DNA from: Dermatophagoides farinae
Taxonomy: Eukaryota; Arthropoda; Arachnida; Sarcoptiformes; Pyroglyphidae
Reading direction: 5' to 3'
NCBI RefSeq assembly: GCF_024713945.1
Contig: NC_134680.1
Coordinates: 1,264,001 to 1,328,000 of the forward strand
DNA length: 64,000 nt
Position numbers and translations under genes: made by a program. Shown here in pieces: positions 26,971 to 40,400 of this stretch (position 1 is its first letter; the number at the start of each line of letters is the position of its first letter). The notes beneath the pieces were generated by a model. The model was not told the origin of the DNA, did no database searches, and worked only from the letters and a program-made list of their open reading frames with translations.

Positions 26971-27844
26971 CGTTGTTTGATATAATTGAGGAAAAAATTG
27001 TTTAGCAAACAAAACCAGTGTCGGTCGCTTTATTATCCACTCATCATTTGTTTGTTGTTCGACATGATGCTCGACGTATCGATCGGTTGTATAGAAGATT
27101 GTTTAAACATGGCTTATGCATAATCAATACGTGCAACTAGGGCTTAAGATGTTGTGTTGTTATTGTTTATGATAATGATGATGATGATCGTCGATTAGAT
27201 AATCGCCACTTTTGGAAGCCAGCAATCAGCTCAGCGGCAAGCAACACTACTCATATTAGACATTGCATATTTGTCATTCATACGGTTCTTAATTGGCTTC
27301 GCTTGACTGAAATAATAATAATAAACAAAAACACATCTTAAAGACACAATCATGTTCATTCATTCGAAATTCTTACTTGTCATGCAATTTGTATATCATC
27401 TTCGACCACATGCATGATTAGATCGAACTAAATTGATGATGATTAATTGATGTTGTTCAACCATTGTATTCCAACACGAGACCATTGACGTCAATGAAAA
27501 AAAATAATCATTTTTATCAATCAGATTGAATCAGACGATTTTTTTTAATGATCATGTCAAAAATCAATAACGGATTAATTTAGCCATCTGAAACGTTACA
27601 TTACAGCATCAATCAAAAATGCCAAGCAATGGTATGGATTTTGTTTTCAGTAGTTTGATTTTTTGGAAATGGCATTTTCTGGATTTCATTTTACCATTTT
27701 TTCACTATAGATGGCGATATAAACTTTGATTTTCCTTCGTTTTTTCAGAATTCGATCAATTCATTCATTTTCAAACAATTCACTTTAGTTGTTAATTTAT
27801 ATATTGATTTGAAAATGAAAAATCAATCCAATCATATATGAAAC
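26971..27844. other. Shared upstream region of HPS1-like and SMYD4-like genes
   Basis: 874 bp between divergent start codons, presumably holding both promoters and 5' untranslated regions. TAGATGGCGA at 27708-27717 resembles the short arthropod CTCF core (AGRTGGCGC, last bases mismatched). No coding frame is supported. Confidence 0.5.
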
Positions 27845-30800
27845 ATGGAATGTGATCGTCTATTCAAACAAATTATCCATAATTATGGCCATCAACTACG
27901 ATATGAATGTCGAACAATACGAACGAAGCTGAAATACATTTTCACCAATATAATCAATTTAAGGCAATTAATTCAATTAATACATCGTGATTATCGTCGA
28001 TCAAAATGTATAGCAAATAAAAATCCGAATCAATGTCGTCGATATTTACAATTAGCCAATCAATTATTCTATTATCGGCCATCATCATATCGTAAATGTT
28101 TAAAATATTATCATAAGGTAATATAATAGATAGGATTATTGGAAAATCAATTTAAATATAACATTCTTTGATTTTTTTTATTTGAAAATTCTACCCACAA
28201 AAAGGCATTGCTAGAATGTACGGATGATACATTGAAAGCACAAATTTATTATTCAATGGCTAAATTGTTTACATTCCAATCGAATGGAAACCGAATAAAT
28301 GGACAACAACAACAACAACAACAACGATTAGCTTTACAATCAATCAATCAAGCTATCAAAATTCTTGAAAATTCATCCTCTTTATTCAACGATGAACTAT
28401 TGAGTGAATGCCGTGATTTTTTCAATAAACTTTGTCGACAACATGAAATCGATTTAATCGCAAAAAACCGGAATTTTCATCTTGGATTTCGATTTGAATT
28501 TGATGAAAATTGTTCAATCTTTTATGATAATCATAAAGGTCGTTATTTGAAATCATTATCAGAAGCGAAAAATATCCCGTATGGTACACACATTATTCGC
28601 GAACGTGCCATTTCAATTATTCTCGATTCAAATCATTACCACCGTTATTGTTTTCATTGTTATCGCCAGTTGTCGACCATTATATTCATTCCTTGTCGCC
28701 AATGTCGTCAAATTAGATTTTGTAGTATAAAATGTGAACAAAAAGCCAATACACATCAAGGTATACATCGATATGAATGTCATCTAATAGCAATATTACA
28801 ATCAAATCATTATGGCTGGCATTTATTTCGTATGATACGATTGATTGGTGGATATAGAAATTTTATCAAATGGTCCATTAAACAACAGCGTTGCCACAAT
28901 GATGATAATGATAATGAATTATCGAAAAAAATTGTACATCGTTATGATTCCATTTTCAATGCAGGTACAAATAATAGTAATCAGAGTTATCAAGAAGAAA
29001 AATCAAGTGAACACAAACCATCGAAACACAAACAACAAAAACCATATTACAATCATTGTTTGATTGAACAAATGAATCAATTTCGATTGAAATATGAAGA
29101 TGACTTTGATAATGACGACCAAGGAATCGACAAAAATAATGAAAAATCGAAAAAAGGAGGACCGACCAATTGGTACCGACAATACAATGAACAAAAACAT
29201 TACGATTCGACGATAACAACCACCGAACAAGACCTAGATGTTGATGATGAGGAAAATGAAACGAATTCATTGAATTATTATTGGAAACTTTTATCATTAA
29301 TCGATTCATTTCGTTTACCAGACAGCAACAACAACAACAACAACCAGGAACAGAAATGGAATTCTGAAATGAATTCATTTGGAACGGTGGCGACAACAAC
29401 GACGACATTCAAAAACAAAAACAACGACAACATCGATTATGATGATGATGATAAATTTGATTCAACATTAATGCTATTGTTATGGGCATTGAAAATAATT
29501 ATAATGACCACTATTAATATTAGCAATGATGATGATGAACGAAATCGACAATTTGATGAAAAAAAGTACAAAATTTCAGCACCAACAACAACAATGGTAG
29601 TCAAAATAAGACAAAACGAAAACATGGACCATGTTGTTAAAGGCGATGATGATGATAAACAGCAAAAATATCAACACCAACAACAACAACAACAACAAAA
29701 ACAAAAACAAAAAGAAGAAGATTCTATTGAAAAAAATTGTTTGTCATACAAAAGTTATAAGTTAGAGTCTATACTAGATAGAGAGTTTCCTTTGATTCAT
29801 TCATTTTTGTTATATGATGGTGTTCATTATATAACTTGAACACACAAATGTTCCTGGAATATATACTCACACACACACACACATAGTAGGATGAAATGAA
29901 AATTAAATCAGAATTGTGAATGTTGAGGAAAAATCAAAATAATTGAAAAGAAAATTGAATCCCCTTGTGTTTTGTTTTAAGTTTGAAGTTTTTTGCTGTT
30001 GATATTATTATTTCTTCTTGGCAATAACAACAACAAAAAGATATGGGTGTTTTATGAATGAAAAAAAAATGGAAGGAACATCATCATACACCACACATAT
30101 ACTAACACCTACACATACACACACCCATGCTTTCTTAGTTTATTTTTGATTTTTTTGTTGTTGTTGTTGTTACTTCGTTCTAATGTTTCTTTATTTTCTT
30201 TCATAGTTTTTGACAATAAAATCAAATGGCCGAATAAATTTGCTACCGATAATGACAATAATGATGATGGCCACTACCACCACCAACAACTACACAATGA
30301 TGGAACTAATAATAATAATGAAACTATTGCAAAAAATCAATCAAAAGAAAATGGTATCGACGATTATATTATTACTTTTGATGACAATGATGATGACATT
30401 ATTATCGCCATTGTTGACAAAGCATTTGATTTGATGAAAAAATTTTCATTCAATTTATTCGGTTGGTGTTCAGATCTGGCCAATGATGATGATGATGAAA
30501 ATGTTTTTGTCACTTCATTGAACAATAATAATAATAATGATGATGATTCTGGCCATTTAATGGTTAATAATCAATCAAAGCCAATGATAGAAAAAATGCA
30601 AATAATTGGCAATTGTTTAGGCTTATGGACGGCAATGATCAATCATAGTTGTGATCCAAATGCCTATTGGGATATTGATGATGGTGGCTATATTACAATC
30701 ACTACATCCAGGTATGTGATTGATCATTGATCAATTCATTTATTTATGTCATTCATACTTTTTTCTGCATGTATTATTTTTTTTGTTAAATTCATTATTT

Positions 30801-31818
30801 ATAGTACAATTAAACCAGATACTGAAATCAACATTTCCTATGGCACATATGCGAATGCTTATAATTTTGATGAACGACGAAAATATCTTTGGAAACGTTA
30901 TCATTTTCATTGTCAATGTCATGCATGCATGGAACAGGAGGAACAACAACAACAAAGCGGTAATTCTCTGTTAAATGGATCCATTGGAAATGATGATGAT
31001 GACAATGATTTACCGCAAACTTATCCTACTGGTATTCAATTTGGTAAATGTTTATATTGTAAACAAATTGATGGAAAAAACTTTACCGAAGGCGGTTTTT
31101 CAATAATCAATGATGAACAACTTTACAACAATCAACAATGTATGTTATGGAAATTTTTTTATCTACATTATTGTCAACATTACGGCGAAAATACCGGTGA
31201 TAATAACAATGATGACATAGTGGAAACTATCGGCAATTTTCTATTTGTTGGAAAAAATTCAAATTCTAATTTGCTGCATCAACAACAACAACAACGACAA
31301 CAATTTCAAATGACAAAAAATCGATCAAGAATAATCTTCTTAGCAGCCGAATATTTAACAATGACATTCCCGAAAAATGATAACATTAGTGATGGTGATA
31401 GTAATATTCGATATTGTCATTGTGATAGGTTTATATTGTCATATAAATTGATCATGGAACAATTGTATGATAATATTTTTGAAACATTTCATCATTATCA
31501 TCATCAACAACAACAAAGGTATATTATTTGTTGATTGATGTATGTGTCTTACACATTTTTTCTCACATATGTTGGCTGATCAGACGAATCCTATCACTAA
31601 TGGTCCGATTATTCATGATTTCATTGAAAATTTTCATTCCTGAAAACAATGAAGATGGTATTAAAATCAATGATCTACATTTTAAAATCACCAAGCTTTA
31701 TGATCATCTATTTATAAATCATATGCTTAAAATGGCCAAATCATCATCAGAAAGTAGCAGTAATGAAATGAATGAAGAATTTCTGAAAATAATACGATTA
31801 TCTATGAAATTTGATTGA
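27845..31818 (+). CDS. SMYD4: SET and MYND domain protein, SMYD4-like
   Basis: Exons 27845-28117, 28205-29819, 30207-30711, 30805-31518, 31584-31818 give 1113 aa (human SMYD4 about 804). The N-terminus is helical and TPR-like. The first SET part is near 190-230 (KGRYLKSLSEAKNIPYGTHI). A MYND zinc finger lies at about 239-280 with the C-x2-C, C-x2-C, C-x3-C and H/C ligands (CFHC, PCRQC, FCSIKC, HRYEC). The second SET part carries the NHSC motif (INHSCDPNA, near 775), ISYGTY, and post-SET CQCHAC (near 831). Between MYND and NHSC sits a several-hundred-residue Asn/Asp/Gln-rich insertion absent from vertebrate SMYD4. SMYD proteins are protein lysine methyltransferases. The donor at 29820 (G|GTGTTC) is weak and chosen by phase; the exon 2 end is the least certain part. 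Confidence 0.85.
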
Positions 31819-32421
31819 TTGTGATTTTACATACGGCACTTTACTTACGGAAAATTCAAGTTACAAACAAAATACCTGAAATGAAATCATAATCATAATT
31901 ATTATTATTATTATTAAATGATTTAATGTCTGTATATATTTATATTTTATTCATCAATATTCAATAGATAATAATGTACAAATAACAATTGTTCTTTAAA
32001 ATATACAATGAACAAGGAAAAAAAATACATATTATTCAATATTTACATAGAAATTCTTTTTTTTTACATATATCTATTTAAGATTTAAGAACATTGATTA
32101 TCATCACCATATAAAATTGTGATAGATATTGAGATCAACGAAGAAAAAAGATGACAAACAACAACAACAACAACAACAATAATGATGATGATGATGATAA
32201 TTGATTTTTGTAGAAATAAAAAAAAATTCTTTTCGTTTTCATCCTTTTTTAATATAGGAACAGATTTTTTTTTCTTGAAAAACAACAAATAAAATAAATA
32301 ATAACAAAGAAAATGTTATGGTAAATAAATATTGAAAAACAACTTGATAATAATGATTCTTTTTTTTCTCGTTCTCGGTGGATTGTTTAGTTTTATGTGA
32401 TATGTTTTTTTTACTATTTAT
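31819..32421. other. Convergent 3' region of SMYD4-like and turtle-like genes
   Basis: 603 bp between the two stop codons. AT-rich with a TTATTA run near 31900-31915, a CAA/GAT run near 32157-32200 and several AATAAA/ATTAAA words on both strands. The two 3' untranslated regions meet here; no coding frame. Confidence 0.6.
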
Positions 32422-35400
32422 TTAGCAAAGACTTTCAAATCCATCCGATGATGATGATGGAGTTATGTTTAGTTCATCATCATAATTGATGATGGTAGCT
32501 GAACAATTATCAATAGATGAAATCGGACGATAATACCTAGGTTTCACAATGTTATGCTCATTTCGTGCTATGGATTGTAAATGTTGTTGTTTTAATTGCT
32601 CTTGTCGTTGACGAAAATGAAGAAATTCTTGCCGTAACGCGAGACATCTTCGTTCAATATCTGTAATGGACATATTTTTCGGTGCACGATATGAATAATA
32701 TTGTGATGTTAATGATTGTAATTGTCTCGTTGGTGGTAAAGTTGGTATGGCAACCGGATTTGATCTAGTTCTTTGATGATGATGATGATAATGGCCAGCG
32801 GATTTCAATTCTTTATGATCAAATTCATAATTTTCATCTGCTGATATATTTTCTTCCATCGATTGATGATGTTGAAAATGTTCGTCAAATTGATTAATAC
32901 GATGTTCTTCTTCAGCCGATATACCTGAACTTTGTCCAGGTGAATCATATTGTGCCATAGTAGATTGTTGATTGGAATGATCAACAATTTGCCGATTTTT
33001 ACGAGGTGGTGGTCGAGGTGGTTGTTCCATTATTACGTTATTATGATGAGGTATTGTTCGATTGTGAGGAACTGGTTGATTATGATTGTTTATTTGTTGA
33101 CTAGATGATGGATGATATGTTTTCGTAAGCGATCCTCCTATAGCGGGAAAAAGGACTAAAGTTAAAGTTGCAAAAACATATTGATGATAATTCAAACCTT
33201 CAAATGAATGTCTATATGGTGAATCACGATTAATAAGTAGATATTGTCCACTACGAACTTTTTCTACTGCACCAAGTAATTTATCTCGAGTATAGCCAGT
33301 TGTTGATGATTTTTGTCCGTCTGATGATGATGATGTTTGGCTGCTGTTTTCAGTTTTATCCGTTGTTTTTTGTTTATTATTACGAGAATTTGGTTTTGGT
33401 CCAAGCGTTTCCGTAAGTAAATGCCGTGGAATAGGTAGATTCTGATATGGACTTTGATATTTTGTCATCGTTCGTGGTGATCTTGGTGGCACTGTTATGT
33501 TAATGCAAATGAATGTAAATTATTAATGAAATGGTTCGAAATTCTAGAACTTACGTTTAAGTGGAGGTTGTGATGGTTGAACTGTTGAATAATCATAAAT
33601 AGCTTCTGGTACTGGTTCCAATTTCGGTCGTCTTGATAGAATCCAATTTCGTTGCATTATCGGAACAGTTGCCCTGAACAGATTATTGTCAGATGAAGTT
33701 GCACGATGAAATGGTTGATTATTTGGATAATTATAAATCGGTTTCAATGCCGGCAATTCTCGAAGATGTTCCGAATCGATCGGAGGAATAATAGTTTCAT
33801 CTTTAATCATCATTTCAAATTCTTTCGGTGATTGATGACGATGATGATGAAAACGATTATCACCTGGTTGATAAATACTATTGATTGGCTGTTGTTGTTG
33901 ATGGCAATGATGTGTATTATATGGATGTGGATGATAATAATAATGATGATGGTGATGATGTTGTTGTTGTTGATGGTGACCACTACCAACAATACTATTC
34001 GATATCATCGATATCGAATCTGAATGATGATCTGAATGATTTAGATGATGATGACGATGAACAGGTTTAAATAAATAATCTGAAGTCATTATATTATGAT
34101 GATCGACATTGGTACTATTATGATTTTCGATCCAATTAAATGATTGCTGTGAAAATGGTCGACATGTTTGACTTTGACCACTACCATCACTACGGAATGA
34201 ACCACGTATTGATGGTGGTTGTTGTTGAAATAATAATAATGATGATGCTGAACGATCATTTTGTTGATCATTCGAATCAATCATTGTTGATGGTCGTTGT
34301 TGCTGTTTATCTATCATCATCATCATTGAAACATGTTCCATATTCATCATAGGATTCCGTCGTCTTGGGACGGATAATGATCGTGATTGAAATGTTGGTT
34401 TACATAATGTATATGATTGTTGTTGTTGATGCTTAATCGATGTGTGATTGGTGTAGCTGTGTTGGTGGTGGTGGTGGTGTTGGTCATCATACGTGGCGAT
34501 AAAGGTGTTGCCAGCGTTGTTGTTGCGGTTGTTTGGTCGATCGATATGCCAATATTGTTGTTGTCCATGATTGTCGACGTGATCGGTAATGTTGTTGTTC
34601 CCGTCATCATCATCATTGCTGTTGTCGTTGATGAACTTTCTGTCGTTGTTGCCGTATGGGATGTGTATGTTGGTGATGGTGTTGGTGTTATTGATCCTGG
34701 TTCTATATGATAATGATGATGGTGATTGTGGATGTGGCTGTATGGTGATCGTATCATGGTTGTTTGATGATGATGATTGGATTGCATTGGACCGATGCCA
34801 ACCATTGATGGATAACGATTGTTGTTGTTGTGTATTAAAACATTTGGCCATGTGGGGGTTTGTTGTTGTTGATGATGATTGTCGGCCATGTGTATCATAC
34901 TCGTCGGTAATGGTGGTATTACCGGTGCAATGGCCATCGAATGTTCGTGATTGTTGTTGTTGTTGTTGCTGCTGTTGCTGTTGCTGTTTATTGATGATTG
35001 CTGTTGTTGTTGATGATGTATTGTTGGTATTAATGGCTGATCGCTGCCAGTAGTCCCTGTAGTATTTGTCGTTGTAGTACTGTTGTCCAATGATGCTGTC
35101 GCTACACGGGATATATCTATTTTTGTTTTTTGTTTTGTTTGACAATGGCCATATATTTAAACGATGAATATAATCGATCAATATGTTTTTACTATAAATA
35201 TTATTACTACAAAAATAAGTGCAAAAGTGCGAAAGGAAGAAAGGTTTGTGTGGTTGAATGGAAAACAAAATAAAACAAAACAAAACGAAACAAAAAAAAA
35301 ACATAACCGAATTTTGGTACGGGTAATGCAAATATTTTTCTATATTCAAAAATCATGCAAAAAATTAGTGTGTGTTTTTTTTGGGGGGGGCAAGAATAAA

Positions 35401-35646
35401 CTGGAGATAGAGAGAAAAAAAAAAAGAAAAAAGCTAACCCATAGAACCGATTGGCATAGATAGATTGATCATAAAATCAGATGTAGCTATTAAAAAAAAA
35501 TAATAAGATAAGCATTGTTATCGATATGCAAAAAGGACAAAAATGAAATGGAAATCATGTTCGACACACAAAAATACCTTGTGAATTTGGATCAAACATT
35601 TCAAATCTTTGATATTAATTTTAGACAGAAAGTTAGACAGACAGAT

Positions 35647-35677
<31 letters not shown>

Positions 35678-37395
35678 TAAAAAGAAAGCGAATGTGAATT
35701 GATGTGAAATGTATCCAAAAGTACTTACTGTTGTTTGGAAGGCATTGAATTATCATTATAACAGGCATTACCATTCACTGGACATGTAACCATTACATAG
35801 GCTATAAAGAAAAATATACATTCAATGACAAAATCATTTTGAATTATTTGTTTTCTTTTTTTTTACATACATTTTTCAATTTTTCTTCGCTTTTTTTTAT
35901 TACAAACTTTAACCATACATAATATTAACACAATGGACATTGAAAAGAATATAAAACCACCGATTATACTGGCAATCATTGCACGAAAATGTAACTGTGA
36001 ATCATTGTGATCATAATCTTCAATATTCACTTCAATCATTGGGCTAACTTCACCAACACCAAGTATTGAATAGGCCCAAACACGGAATATATAATGGCTA
36101 TTTGATTCAAGTTTTTCAACTATAATAATAATAATGGGAATAAGAATAAGAATAAAGAAAAAAAAATTGAATAGAATTTCATATTGTTTGAAATGAAATT
36201 GAAAAGAAATATTGAAAATGTGAATGGTGATTGAAACTTACAAAGATATGCTGTATCATAAGGAATAGGATCGGTATACATCCATGAATCATCATCACGA
36301 CGATATTCAACACGATAATAGGCAACGGCAACGGTTATATTTAATGGTGGATGCCATGATAATACCCATCCTTGTGCCATACGTTGAAATGTTAGATTCC
36401 TTGGTGCATCCGGTTTTGGTCCTTTTTTTTGTTGTAAAGAAAAAAAAATGTATTCATTTCAAATTCAATACAAAAAAAAAAAAATAGAGAAAACATATGA
36501 ATGTGAAATTGATTAATTCAAATCATAGATTTTTGCAATAATAACGATGACGATGACGAGTGTTAATATTTTTGATTGAAATTCAATAGTAAATGTAAGT
36601 GTTTGAAATATATAATGAATTATTATACCAACAACAAAACAGAATTAGAATAAATATATATAAAATAATAGACTTTTTGCCATTGCCCTTGTAAATCTTT
36701 TTATACGTTTCGTTTAGTTTATTGTAATAGTCATTCAACAATAAGGAAGAAACTTTTCAAAAAAAAAGAATCATCATTTGAATTTGAAAATTTGGAAAAG
36801 TAAAATCCAAGAATTGAATGAGATGAATGTATAGTGGAGTGATGGGGGGAGGAAGGGAATGAGAATTTTGCTCAAATTCAGAATACCGAAATTGATAATA
36901 CATATATACATTATTATTGTTATTATATATATGATTATTATGATAACAATAATATAAATTATTCAAAATTTCAGAAGCGAATCATATGTGAATATATGAA
37001 ATGAACAAAAAAACTTTCATCATTCATTCATTCATCCATCCATTTATTCAGTCATATCAATGAATTCAACAAAAAAAAAACTTATTTTTAAATTAATTAA
37101 TTATGCGTATATATACATTTCAATATCACTAAAATTATTATTATGGTTTAGATATGCAAAATACAGTAAAAACAGAGTTATTATCATTATTTGAAACTAA
37201 TTCAAATTATATTCAAATTAAATTGGAAATAAGAGAAAGGTTGTTGTGTGCGTGTGTGTGTGTGCGTGTGTATGTATGAGAGAGAGAGAGAGAGAGAGAA
37301 AGTTTAAAATTTCATCGAAACTAAAAACGACTTTTTCTCAGAAGTCAAAAGCATTTGTTATTGAAAAAGTTTTCAGTATTTATCGAAAAATATGC

Positions 37396-37427
<32 letters not shown>

Positions 37428-40400
37428 TGAGGATTAAAACCTTTATATTATATTATGATTATGATTAGAATCATATATTGGACAGAATTAACAAAGTATA
37501 ATAAAATGAATCCAAAACAAAAAGAAAGAAAGTAAGAAAAGAATTCAAACAAAAACAAGTTAATCCATCAAAATGATTGGTAATCGGATTATTATGGTTG
37601 TTTTTATTTATCATCAATGATGATTTCTAGTATCATCGAATCATCATCATTATTGAAATTATTTCAAGTTTCAATTGAATAAACAAACAAACAGATAATA
37701 AATACAGAGAATATTTTTCTTTTGAAAAAAAAGAAATTTAAATGAAAATTATCATAATAGAATAAGTATATGAATGAATAAATTATAGGTAGTTTTTGGA
37801 AAAAAAAAGTGTGAAAAACTTTTAAAACTCTTTGAACAACAAAAATCTGAATGTTTGAATGAATGAATGAATGAATGAATGAATGGTGAAATGAGTGAAA
37901 TAAAAATAGAAAAAAATTCAAGCAAATCTTATGGGAACATTTTTTTTTCTCTTTTTACAATTCTAGTTTGCAATCGATCAATGTTGATTTAGTTGATAAT
38001 ATAGTTTATCTAATTCATCGTTTCATACATGAAAAAAAATTCCAAAAATTCTCAAATGAATAAATGCCACGTGACTGTGTGATGATGATGATTCGCGGGT
38101 AAAGCAAAATAAAACAAAAAAAAATTCGATTCTCAATACACGAAAAAGAAAAAAGAATAAACTAATGTCGACTATGAAAAGGATTCTTGCTGAGTTTTTT
38201 TTTTGCTTGTTTTTCTTCATTTTCGATCAGATGAAAAATTGGTATTATCGACCAGAAAATGGGTGGGCGGAATTCGGAAACCTAAATTTCTAAGAATTTT
38301 TTTCCTTTCGTTTTCGTTATACCACCCAATTTATTTCAAGCTTATTATTAATCGTCTGACCGGCCCAGAAAAAAAACGAAAAAACGAACCCGAAAAAGAA
38401 AATCATTTCATCGTTGTATCATCGACGACAAATTCAAATGATAATTAATGATCATTCGGATATATTTATTCGGGGAATGAAAAATGTGCCATCAGAAATG
38501 AGAAAAATTTTTGAACCAATGTTAAGCAAAAAAAAATTGAATTCCAATTTCAATTTCATTTCACTTTTATTTTCATTTTCAAACAAAATAATCAAAGGGA
38601 AAATAGGGTTTCCGAAATGGATTTTTAAAAATTCTAAAAAAAATAAAAAATAAAAATTAAAGCCACGGAATTTGGAATTCCAACTTTTGCATTCATCATC
38701 ATCATCATCATCATCAACAACATCAGCGGGAAAAAAAATCCATCTTTAACAGAAATGGAAATCCCGGGAAGAAAACACTTGACAGTCAGAAAAAAAAACC
38801 AGAAACATAAAAACAACGGGAAAAACCGATTTTTTTTCTACTTATCATCAAAAACATTGATTTTTGAATATAGAAATTTTTTTTTTGTTTCGTTGAAAAA
38901 ACAACAAAATAAATTTGTCATCATTATTCATTGATTTGTGAAACGCCATTGTGAATAAAGTGAATGACTGTTTTTCATCACTGGTTCTTCGATTGATGAT
39001 GAATGATGATTTGTCATCAATTTTTTTTTTTGTTTCTTGTAACAAAACTAGATGTTTGCATTAAAAAAAATGATGATAATATTCTATTCGAGATTTAGGA
39101 ACGAATCGGTTTTTTTTTGGCTTTTGATCTATAATTTTCGTTGTTATACTGAATTCAACTGATTCATGTTTTTTTTTTTTGTTGTATTTGTACTCCACAT
39201 TTTCAGTGTTTTTCTTTAAACATCAACTAGCATCATTAACATCATATCATCATTAATCGTCTCTTTGTTTGTCTGGATCGTTTTTCAGACTAAACATCAT
39301 CATCATCATCATCAAAACATAGCACACACATATGTAGAATTTGATTGTGAATGAAGAATATTTTTTTTTCATTTCATAACCAATGAAAGAGTTCAAAAAA
39401 AAAATGAAATCAAATCAAAATTAAATCAAAATTCCGAAGAAAAAAAAATTTCATCGTTTTTTTTTTTTTTGTTATGTCGAATATTCAGCGTAATAATGAA
39501 TCGAAAAAAAAGAAAAGAATGGGAAAAAAAATCAAATGTTGTGAATAATAATATTTACCCAGAGTAATAACCGAATAATAATACAAAATGGTCGGTCGGG
39601 CAAAGCGATAAAAAAAATTTATGCATAAAAAAATCGAAACGAAATTCCAAATGGAATGATGAATGGATCAATGAAAAATGCATATACAGAAAAACATATA
39701 TACACACATTGAACATGACTACACCATTTTTCGATGTTCCAAAATCATAAAAAACCAACAACACACAACCGGAGGAAATGGAAATGTGAACAAAAAAAAA
39801 AATTTCCGTGTATTTTCACAATATTCTCAATTCGCCCGGCGCATAGATTCATCAGCAATTTCAATTTCAATTTCAATAATAATAAAATATATATATGTAA
39901 TATATGTAGTCGCAGAGACACATATACATGAACAACACAAGGACAAGACAACAATTCATTCTCAATGAAGTTGATGATGGTGATTTTTGTGTGTGTGAGA
40001 GAGAGATAGAAAGCAATCCCGAAAAAGTTTCACGGGAAAGGAATTCTAAGGATAAGAAAAATCCATGGTTATTTTTATTTTTATTTTTTTTTTAGTGAAA
40101 AAAAATATATATTTTCGATTTTTATTTTCTCGCCTAACCAAAAAAAAAAAAAAAATGATTGATTATATCAAATACAGTGGGTATGTATTTATCTGTATTA
40201 TATTTTTTCTAACTATATAATAATTTTTCAAGTTACAGATATACTCACGAAATAAAATTTTTTTTTTTTTGCAAACGTAAAAACATGTTTTTCCCATAAT
40301 AATATCATTTTGTATGTCTGCATGTGTGTGTGTGTGTGTGAGAAAAAAAAACTATAGTGCAAAATTAAATTCACACCGGGTGAAATTGAATTGATATTTA

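Noticed and set aside
34589-35053. Plus-strand frame opposite the turtle tail exon
   Set aside because: Cys/Leu/Val-rich antisense reading of Gln/Asn/Thr triplet repeats.
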